From Hydractinia symbiolongicarpus (taxonomy: Eukaryota; Cnidaria; Hydrozoa; Anthoathecata; Hydractiniidae), in NCBI RefSeq assembly GCF_029227915.1, contig NC_079886.1, forward strand, positions 24,776,501 through 24,840,500: DNA of 64,000 nucleotides, written 5' to 3'. Below, piece by piece: positions 25,940 through 34,180 of this stretch. Within the stretch, counting starts at the first letter, position 1. Each line of letters opens with the position of its first letter. The notes under the pieces were generated by a model. That model did not search any database, was not told the origin of the DNA, and saw only the letters and a list, made by a program, of their open reading frames with translations. The position numbers and the translations under genes are program-made.

Positions 25940-27376
25940 ATGTATTTATCACCTATATGGATGCTGTTATATTTTATCTCACCTACTCAAACGCCAGATG
26001 GCTCAGAAGATGAAGATTCAACTTCTCAAACCTTCCAATCTGCTGCAATGTCTGTCGCTCTTGAGGAATCGTCCACACTCAAAAAGAAACGTATCCCAAA
26101 ATGTCCTGGCTGCAAGGCACTTCTGGCTCTACACGACTTTGGTATTCCCAGTCGTCACTGTCCAGGTCGTCGTTCTAGCGCTACCAACACTGTCACATCA
26201 GCTGCTTCAGCACTTTCCTCAACTATCGCTAATAACCCAATGTCTTCAATCCAAAGATCTTCGCCTCTGCAGTCTCACCTAAACAACCCAAACAAATCTT
26301 CTTCACCGTCTCAGCTAGCTGCTCTTCGAAATCAGCTGGCTGTCTTAGAACAGGAAGAGCTATCCCTAAGGGAAAGTTTACAAACAGAAGAGCAACACCT
26401 TCTCAATCAGATTGCTGCTCGACAATCAGAATTAGCTAGGCTTCGCTCAGCTTCTTCCAGAAATGACTGCCCAGCACAAATTTTAAGCACTTCCCCGTTG
26501 CATCAAACTGTAAATCCAACCAATCGTGTCCAAGACAATCTCCGCCCTTCACCCCTTGACGTACAACCGCCATCTTGTTTTGCTTCCTTGCTTGCTCCGC
26601 AACAGTCCGCCAATTTGTTGACCAATCGCACTGTCTTGTCACAACAACAAACACGCTCCCTATCGGATGTTTTTCGCCAGCAAGAAGACCGTAGTTCAGA
26701 ATTGTTTCTGCGCCCTGCACTTTCTTCAAACACTGGAAATGGTAAGCCACTTCGTATAGTCGATTTTGTGTCTCGGCTTCGTCCTGTGGAGCAGGAGAAA
26801 GTTATTTCTACTGATCCTGGTTCTCAAACTACGCTAATGTTGGCCATTGGAAATAAGAAGCCAAGACTGGAATCTCTTTCCATGGAACAATATAACATAG
26901 CTAATTTGAGAATTTTTTATGAATTATTGTCTTCTGCCAGATTGCCAACCTCGTCCGATTTACGTGACTATTTGTCTTATTCCATTAAGATCTTAGAGTT
27001 GGCTAGAAAGTACACCTGGGAGTCTGTGCTAAAGTATGACGATGAATATCGAATTCTTCAGCACACATATGGCTATCCATGGAGCTTTGACAATAGCCAT
27101 TTGCATGAAGTGATGCTTATACCTCGTTGGGCCTCCCCTCCTGTCTGTAACCCTTCCAGTACCTTAAGTAAGGGAAATTCAGGTTCACCTGCCTCAGGAT
27201 CGTCTTCAGGGTTTCCTACACATACTTCTTCCGGTGTGGAAATATGTCGTAATTTTAACCGCCAAAAAGGTTGCCAGAAAACAGAATGTAAATTCACCCA
27301 CGTCTGCAACCGCAAAATTGGTAATCAGGCTTGTGGCAAACCTCATTCTGGACAAAACCACAATTCTGACAATTGA
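25940..27376 (+). CDS. Gag-like protein of the Ngaro/PAT element
   Basis: 478 aa from ATG at 25940. Near residue 55 is a Cys-rich motif (CPGCKALLALHDFG, then SRHCPGRR) of the kind seen at the start of DIRS-type Gag proteins. A Ser/Asn-rich linker follows, then a predicted coiled coil (about 130-180, LAVLEQEELSLRESLQ), and a C-terminal CCCH-type zinc finger (CRNFNRQKGCQKTECKFTHV, C-x8-C-x4-C-x3-H) likely to bind RNA. The frame ends in TGA at 27374-27376. The RT frame continues in the same phase directly after this stop, whose next codon is CTA (UGA-CUA, a known readthrough-prone context). The true N-terminus could differ; an in-frame alternative start was not resolved. Confidence 0.85.
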   Translation: MYLSPIWMLLYFISPTQTPDGSEDEDSTSQTFQSAAMSVALEESSTLKKKRIPKCPGCKALLALHDFGIPSRHCPGRRSSATNTVTSAASALSSTIANNPMSSIQRSSPLQSHLNNPNKSSSPSQLAALRNQLAVLEQEELSLRESLQTEEQHLLNQIAARQSELARLRSASSRNDCPAQILSTSPLHQTVNPTNRVQDNLRPSPLDVQPPSCFASLLAPQQSANLLTNRTVLSQQQTRSLSDVFRQQEDRSSELFLRPALSSNTGNGKPLRIVDFVSRLRPVEQEKVISTDPGSQTTLMLAIGNKKPRLESLSMEQYNIANLRIFYELLSSARLPTSSDLRDYLSYSIKILELARKYTWESVLKYDDEYRILQHTYGYPWSFDNSHLHEVMLIPRWASPPVCNPSSTLSKGNSGSPASGSSSGFPTHTSSGVEICRNFNRQKGCQKTECKFTHVCNRKIGNQACGKPHSGQNHNSDN

Positions 27377-28976
27377 CTACCTTCAGAATTTCGCACTCCT
27401 CTTAATGTTGACTTATGGACCAATGAACTGGCTGAAGACCCAGATCGTGACTTCCTCCTTAATGGAATTCACTGTGGTTTTCAGCTTCTTCCTAAGGACT
27501 CTGATTTATTGCCTGCCGAAATGAATAACTACTTTTCTGTTACCAGTCCTACAGCTCATATGAAAGTAGAAGCTACTCTGCTGGATGAACTTAAAACTGG
27601 TAACTATGTTCTTACTCAATGTAAACCTACCATTGTCAGTGCTCTTGGGGCTGTCCCCAAACCTGACTCTGATGAGTTACGCATTATACATGACTGTTCC
27701 ATGCCAGTTGGAAAGGGTGTCAATACATACATTGATATTGAAAAACAAAAATTTCAAACTATTGATGATGCCTGTGCTATGATCAAACAGGGATATTTTA
27801 TGGCCAAGGTTGATTTACGCCATGCATATCGGTCAGTACCTGTTCATCCATCAAACTATGCTGCGCTTGGTCTAAAATGGCGGTTTTCTGGAAGCACTCG
27901 ATACTCATATCTTGTCGATACTCGACTTCCTTTTGGAGGTCGAAGTGCTCCTGGAATATTTCATCGCCTTACACAATCTGTTCGTCGTATGATGCTAAGA
28001 CGAGGTTTTCCTCTCGTTATTGTCTACCTAGATGATTTTCTTGTTATTGGCCGAACACAGACTGAATGTTATGAGGCCTATAACACACTCTGTAAATTAC
28101 TTGTTGCACTAGGGTTTCAGCTTAGCCCTGCTAAGTTGGTCCCTCCATGCCAGCAACTTACTTTTCTTGGAATTCTGCTTGACACTGTGTCACTTACCCT
28201 TTCTCTTCCACCTGCTAAACTGGATGCATTGAGGGAAGTAGTGTCACATTTTTTAACCAAGCAGAGAGCCTCTAAGAAAGAGTTGCAACGTCTTGCTGGT
28301 CGCCTAAATTGGGCTTGTAAAGTCGTGTATGGTGGTAGAACGTTCTTGAGACGTGTCCTGGATCTGATGAACACCTTGTCTTCCTCTGCCTCGAAGTGTC
28401 GCTTGACGCTCGAATTTCACAGGGATATAGCTTGGTGGGATCAGTTCTTGGGTGTGTTTAATGGACAATGCGATTTCTATGACCAAAGACCTATTACCAG
28501 TCTGCAAACTGATGCTTGCTCTGACGCTGTTGGTGCCTTTTTTGAGGGTGATTGGTTCTATTCTCATCTAAGGGTAGACCATTCCCCTCTTGCCTCTTTG
28601 CATATTAATTTTAAGGAAGCCCTGTGTGTAGTTCTTTCTGCTATTCGCTGGGCTCCCACTTGGCAGAACAAAACTATCCATGTCTTCTGCGATAATACTG
28701 CTGCTGTTGCTATGCTTAATAAAGGAACTACCCATCACCCTGTTATGATGGACTATTTACGTCAGTTGTTTTGGTTATCGGCTACCTTCAATTTTCGTTT
28801 GAAGGCTTTCCATGTAGCTGGTGCTCAGAATGTCCTTGCTGACGACATATCACGTCTTCATTCAAGACAACACTTATTATCATTTTTGCACTTTTTGCAG
28901 CTCAACTCACTAACTTCAGTCTGTGATATGGTTGCCATCAATCATATGTCTGCCTATTCATATTATTTTCTCATTG
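27377..28976 (+). CDS. Reverse transcriptase-RNase H of the Ngaro/PAT element
   Basis: Open in the Gag frame from the codon after the TGA at 27374. The first ATG is only at 27521, but recognisable pre-RT sequence (TPLNVDLWTNEL, LLNGIHCGF) lies before it, so expression as a Gag-Pol readthrough product is likely. RT motifs: AKVDLRHAYRSVPVHP, LPFGGRSAPGIF and the catalytic VIVYLDDFLVIG. RNase H: TDACSDAVGAFF, NFKEALCVV, VFCDNTAAVAML and VLADDISR, giving the D-E-D-D set. Unspliced, the frame stops at 29000-29002. At 28977 a GTAAGT donor and at 29025 a CTCTAG acceptor delimit a 49-nt intron that joins this frame to the recombinase. Confidence 0.93.
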
Positions 28977-29025
28977 GTAAGTATACCATCTGTGGTAGCT
29001 AATTTTTGTATTCTCCTTCCTCTAG
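28977..29025 (+). other. 49-nt spliceosomal intron linking RT to recombinase
   Basis: Donor TTG|GTAAGTATA at 28977, polypyrimidine tract TTCTCCTTCCTCTAG ending at 29025. The length is 3n+1, so splicing changes ATT-G into ATT-GAG and moves the RT frame into the recombinase frame. Retention gives a stop at 29002. Confidence 0.8.
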
Positions 29026-30011
29026 AGTTGCCCCCCTTCGTTTCGGAGTTGGTTCACGACGTTGTCCTTTTTCGGCAGGCCACCTATGCTGAGAATACAA
29101 AAAAGAGCTATCGCACGCATCGCAAGGCTTATGAATGTTTTTGTAGCCAGATGTCTTCGCCACTTGTGCCTGCCTCCACAGATTTTTTATGCCTATATAT
29201 TGCCCATCTGGCTAGGTTTTTACTACCACAATCAGTTTGTATGTATCTAAATTTTGTTGGCCTTCTACATCTTGAGATGGGATATGCTAATCCTCTAACC
29301 AACAATTGGACACTATCCACAGTTTTAAAAGGTATGAAGCGTATGCTTGGTGTTCCGGCCAAGCCACGTCTTCCTATTACCACTGCTCTTCTTTTTGGTA
29401 TTCGTTCTTGCCTTAACCTAAATTGTAGCTTTCATGCTTCATTTTGGGCTGTTTGTTTAGTTTCATTTTTTGGTCTGTTCCGTAAGTCACATTTATTGCC
29501 GGCATCTTCTACGATATTTAATCCCCTCAAACAACTAGTTCGGTCTGATTTTACTTTTCATGATGACCATATTCTCGTTCTAGTTAGATGGAGTAAGACC
29601 ATCCAACTGGGACAGCGCACAATTACTGTTCCACTGGTGGCTATTCCTTCTTCTCCTCTTTGTCCAGTTCGGGCTATTTTGCATGCTTTTTCTCTCACTC
29701 CAGGTGTTCTGCCTGATGCTCAAGCCTTTTGTTGGCGCAAATCCTCGATGCTACCCAACTCTATATTGACATATCGGACTTTCATGTCCGTTATGAAAAA
29801 AGTGTTGACAGAGTTAGGGTGTTCTACCTCCCAATATGGTACCCACTCGTTTCGCCGTGGGGGGGCCACCTTTGCTTTAGAGGCAGGCGTTCCCCTGGAT
29901 GTCATATCCTTATTGGGGGACTGGAAATCTGATAGTATGTTTCTTTACCTTCACATGCCCCTTGCTCAGCGGTTTTCTGCCCAACGACTTATGGCATCAC
30001 ACCTTGCATGA
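29026..30011 (+). CDS. Tyrosine recombinase of the Ngaro/PAT element
   Basis: About 328 residues from the acceptor at 29026 (ELPPFVSELV...) to the stop at 30009-30011. An N-terminal SAM-like core-binding region (TYAENTKKSYRTHRKAY) precedes the catalytic domain. Catalytic residues: Arg in FFGLFRKSHLLP, His-x-x-Arg in GTHSFRRGGA, Trp in LLGDWKSDS, and the nucleophilic Tyr in FLYLHM. It would integrate the circular DNA without target duplication. The frame has no ATG near its 5' end (the upstream open stretch starts with GTG), which supports production by splicing from the RT transcript rather than separate initiation. Confidence 0.92.
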
Positions 30012-30056
30012 CATATTTTATTTTATTTTATTTTCTACTACTACTTTGGATTTGGA

Positions 30057-30807
30057 CTCTATGTTTTCACATATTTTACGTTGTGAGCTATGCTATGTAT
30101 ATATATATTTTGTTCACGCTTATTAATATTATATAGAGATGTGTTATTACCTTGGCTTTGTTGTTGCTTATATTATATATGTGTTCTACTTTCATTTCAT
30201 GCTTGTATATATTTTCAGCTATTACTATATATAAATGTTTTGTAACTTTTGTCCTATCTACAGCAATAGAACTGTACTCTACAATGATGAGTTTTTATGT
30301 GTGAGTTTAAGTGACTCATAAATATATATTTATGAGTGTTTAAATGCACACATATATAGATCTTCTTCCTACAGTACTCTGGTTTGTATTGCCCATAGTT
30401 AGTTCACCATTTACCTATGTGCCTTTTCTGGTCAGCAGCATATTTTTTGGTCAGCAGTCTTGCTAGTATTTAAGCTGCAGTTGCCTCATGGTTTTCCTTT
30501 TCAGTTCTAGCAGTTTTTCTTCCTCCTCCCTCCCTGCTGCTATTATATATACCTCTATGTTTTCACATATTTTACGTTGTGAGCTATGCTATGTATATAT
30601 ATATTTTGTTCACGCTTATTAATATTATATAGAGATGTGTTATTACCTTGGCTTTGTTGTTGCTTATATTATATATGTGTTCTACTTTCATTTCATGCTT
30701 GTATATATTTTCAGCTATTACTATATATAAATGTTTTGTAACTTTTGTCCTATCTACAGCAATAGAACTGTACTCTACAATGATGAGTTTTTATGTGTGA
30801 GTTTAAG
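30057..30807. repeat. Right end of the Ngaro/PAT element: B1, A2, B2
   Basis: B1 30057-30311, A2 30311-30521, B2 30553-30807; B1 and B2 are 255 bp each at an offset of 496. A2 and B2 are separated by 31 nt of pyrimidine-rich spacer (30522-30552) not found beside A1 or B1. Confidence 0.93.
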
Positions 30808-31091
30808 GCATGGTAAAAGAAAAAAAGTTTCTATGTCATTCTAAGTATAAACTCCTCTTGTGAGTACATTTCAACATAATATACTTTGAAGTAATTTCAA
30901 AATGGGTGGGCTCTTTTTTTTTTTCGCGGGATTTGAATTCTGTGAATGACCTAAATTATTCGTTTTGTGGGAATTAATTTTGGTGAGAAGTTATTAAACT
31001 TGCATATCCTAAAATTTAGTTTCCATCTAATTTCGTTTCATTTGAGAACAACAACAATTTGGCCAACAAGGCTATTAGCTTATCACAAGTG

Positions 31092-31297
31092 ATGACGATT
31101 ATGTTCGTTCTGTAAGGAATAGCGTAAAAGTGTCGCACATAAACCGGCCTGCTCATATTATATTTGTTTTTTAAGTAACAAAAATGATATTAGACTGTCG
31201 TACATACACCGGCCTGCCCTGATTATATTCGTTCTATTAGTGAGCAATATATAAAATAAAAGTGTTGCACATAAGCTGGTCTGTCCTGATTATGTTG
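31092..31297. repeat. About 66-bp tandem repeat, three units
   Basis: TGTCGCACATAAACCGGCCT (31131), TGTCGTACATACACCGGCCT (31196) and TGTTGCACATAAGCTGGTCT (31263), each linked to ATTATRTTYGTTCT-like sequence. Confidence 0.8.
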
Positions 31298-31910
31298 CCC
31301 CAAATTGTGTATTTTCTACCCTGTTTTTAAATGGGGCAAGCTGCCGTACATAATCCAGGCAGCATTTATAATCCGGGCAGAACACTTTTAAACAGCTGAA
31401 CAGCCAACGGATGCTACTAGTCAGGGTTATACAAGTTTCTGTTAGGACCCAATATTTATAGCTAGCTAGCTAACAACGTTTTAAGGGATGGCTTATAGTG
31501 AAATAAATTTATGTAGCAAGCTTAGTTGCCATATCATTGCAAGGGGCGTTAAAAAAAATTAAATTAAAATAATCATGCAATAACAGATGTCCTGCATACG
31601 CAGAAAAAATCTGAAAAATTGACAGGCAATAAATTGTAGACTAGAGGTAAAGAAAGGCAAATTATGGTTAAAAACTTTTCAACGATGACTAGTAGATTCT
31701 GTTCTCTGATAGCTAGCTATATGATCTGTTCTAAAAGGCCTTCAAAAATGTTTTTGTGCCCTGGTAACGATATATCAATGTTAAGAGTCACCCCCTTTCC
31801 TCCCCCTTTCTTAATTGACCCTTTCTAAAAAAGAATTTGCGCGATCCTACTTAATTTCTTTTGCGTAGTATTGGTTAAAAAAGAATTATCAAATATATTT
31901 TCTATAATTT

Positions 31911-32136
31911 TGACGGTTCACGCCCGTGAACCGTCAATTTCTAAAAAAGGTCGAATATAAGAAAGACATATAAAAATATAATTTTTATTATTTGACGGTT
32001 CATGCTCGTGAACAGTCAATTTCTAAAAAAGAATTATTGAATATACTTCTTTAAAATTTCACGATTGACGCCCGTGAACCGTCGAATATAAGAAATAATA
32101 CTGTTTATATGCTGACAGTCCATGTCTGTGAAAAAG
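31911..32136. repeat. Four hairpin (palindrome) repeats
   Basis: TGACGGTTCACG with its mirror CGTGAACCGTCA forms a 26-nt near-perfect palindrome at 31911-31936. Decaying copies are at 31993-32018, 32065-32083 and about 32113-32136. Copies are separated by shared AT-rich spacer (AATTTCTAAAAAAG, GAATATAAGAAA). Confidence 0.8.
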
Positions 32137-34159
32137 ATATATACAGACCAAAACATAAAAATAAGATTATGTGTTAATACCTTTCAAAAAACAACTAAGT
32201 CTCAACAGCAAGAATATGCAGACAATACTGGCCAAAACTATTGGAATTTAGCTGTCCTTCCTCCCTACCCCCATACACAATGTTGATTTGTGTTAAATTT
32301 TGAGCATTCAAGGAACAGCCAAAGCCAAAGTCAACACTGTTTAAGGGGGGGAGGGGGCAGGTTTCTTCAGTCCAACAAGAAGGAATTCCATTATATATTG
32401 GCCAGGATTGTAGTCGGGTCGAATTTTTAACAAAAAGCAGGCCTTTTCATGAGAGGCCTGTGATAGCACGCGCACACGCCCACACACACACACCTGAAAT
32501 GATTCAGGCGTGCTATTGATAGCACACTTAAAATCTTATATTCTATGAGAAATTGACCAGAATAGCACACCTAAAGCACACGCAAATGCATTTTGGACGT
32601 GTTATTCATCACACACCCACTCAAAATCTCCTGAAAAGGCCTGAAAAAGCCTTGTTGATATTTTAAAAAAATATTTTGCTCAACACAGCCTTCCCAGGTG
32701 CTTTGGTAAAATGCACTATGTTGAATTTCTATAGATATACACATTAGATAAACAGATGTGCATTATTATATAGCTCAGCATGTATTCATAAATAATATGG
32801 CGTAATACGTAAGAAACTGCCTGATTATCTTGCGACTTACTTTGCATGTTGTTTCATCAGGGGACACAAAATTCAATTATTTGCTTTAATTTACCGTAAA
32901 AATATTAGCATATACCCCCTAATTGAATCTTAACGCACTTGGACGTACTTTCACTTTTGATTGCATAAGGGGGTAAGAATACAAATAAAAATTGAAATTT
33001 GATATAAGTACGTCAAAGTACATCGAGATGATGTGAAACACCATTAAAAACAGAAACAAAGATGCAAAGATAATTTTTTGCAACAAAAATAAAATAATAA
33101 ACAACATAATTTCTTCGAAAATTGTTCAACCAACCCCTAATTAATTAAATACGATTGACTTGTAAAGAAATTTACTCCTATGTTGCTAGAACATGTGTAG
33201 TATTTTTGAGTTAGAAAGTTTTTTCTTTAAAAGCTTAGTTAAGTTAGATAAAGGAAGTTGTTGTGCTTAATACTGTGAGTTTTTGCATTCCAAGCAGATT
33301 CAAAATGGAATGAAAAGTTGCTCTTTTTAAATCAATGATTTTAGTTTAAAAGAATGGTTTACTTTAAAAGACCTGAAAGTTCCCTATTTTTATGGTGAAT
33401 TTTGTTTATCGATGGACAGTGTTTTTGTTACAATAGGTAAAAGCTGCTTTTCTAATGTTTGTAAAATGTGTAAAATGTAAGCGAAGGGAAATTGGGGTGA
33501 CTTTGTTATTTCTATGAAACATTTAACATTTTCAGGATAATGTTTTTTCATGTATATCTTTCAATTTTTACAATAAAATAGGCACCTCAAAAAAATTGGC
33601 CAACATGGTGATAACGCACCTTTAAGTTATTTTAGACCTAAAATAATTCACTTTGCTGCTCTAAGATAAACAATGTCAAAATTGTCAATGAATAGAAAAA
33701 AATAACTGGTGATGAGGCTGCACAAATTTCAGAGCCTAAATTTATTTAAAATTAAAAACTTGATAATGTAACACTGTTACGAAAAGCTTCATATATTTTT
33801 AATTTAAATACTATTTTTTTGAAAATACATAAGAATTTTGGCTGATTTCACAATAAAGTTTTCACTTACCTAACGCAAAATCTTTTTTAATGAATTAAAC
33901 TGGAATTGACTAAGGAAGCAGCAAGTACAGGTTGCATAAAACTTATTTAAAGTGATTTTATGTTAATTTTTCTATATTAAATGCCTGAAAATTAAAATTT
34001 CAAACATATTCTATGACAATTAAAATCTTGTGGTATGTGTTATATAAATCTTGTGGTATGTTTTGGAAATATGGTTGTGACTTCTTCACAAACAACTCCA
34101 CTATTTTTTTCTTAACATGTGTCCTGGATTTTTACCAAGTGCTTAATATTATTTTACAG

Positions 34160-34180
34160 TCTAGAATATAGCAAAATATT
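34160..34180 (+). promoter_or_regulatory. PCTP 5' UTR segment behind a 3' splice site
   Basis: TATTATTTTACAG ends at 34159, 21 nt before the PCTP start, with an in-frame TAG between. It therefore marks either a cis-spliced 5' UTR exon upstream or a spliced-leader acceptor. Confidence 0.5.

Larger units (their letters stand above)
25649..30807 (+). mobile_element. Complete tyrosine-recombinase retrotransposon (Ngaro/PAT type, DIRS order)
   Basis: 5159 bp. It has the split-direct-repeat layout A1 (25649-25859) - genes - B1 (30057-30311) - A2 (30311-30521) - B2 (30553-30807). This layout characterises Ngaro/PAT elements rather than the inverted-repeat DIRS1 layout. It encodes a Gag-like protein, an RT-RNase H and a tyrosine recombinase, with no visible integrase, protease or methyltransferase. 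A1/A2 and B1/B2 look identical by eye and no coding frame is broken, implying recent insertion and possibly activity. Such elements are thought to replicate through a circular DNA intermediate integrated by the recombinase. It lies between OXSR1 and PCTP, on the same strand. Confidence 0.92.
30808..34159. other. Non-coding region between retrotransposon and PCTP
   Basis: No gene recognised. 30905-30990 has GGGATTTGAATTCTGTGAAT-type phrases faintly resembling the MITE at 17235. Tandem and hairpin repeats within are listed separately. Confidence 0.5.

Noticed and set aside
26436-26750. Minus-strand ORFs across the Gag-like gene
   Set aside because: Antisense shadows of the Gag-like coding sequence.
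31911-32136. CRISPR array
   Set aside because: Repeats are palindromes with irregular spacing and decay, in an animal nuclear context.
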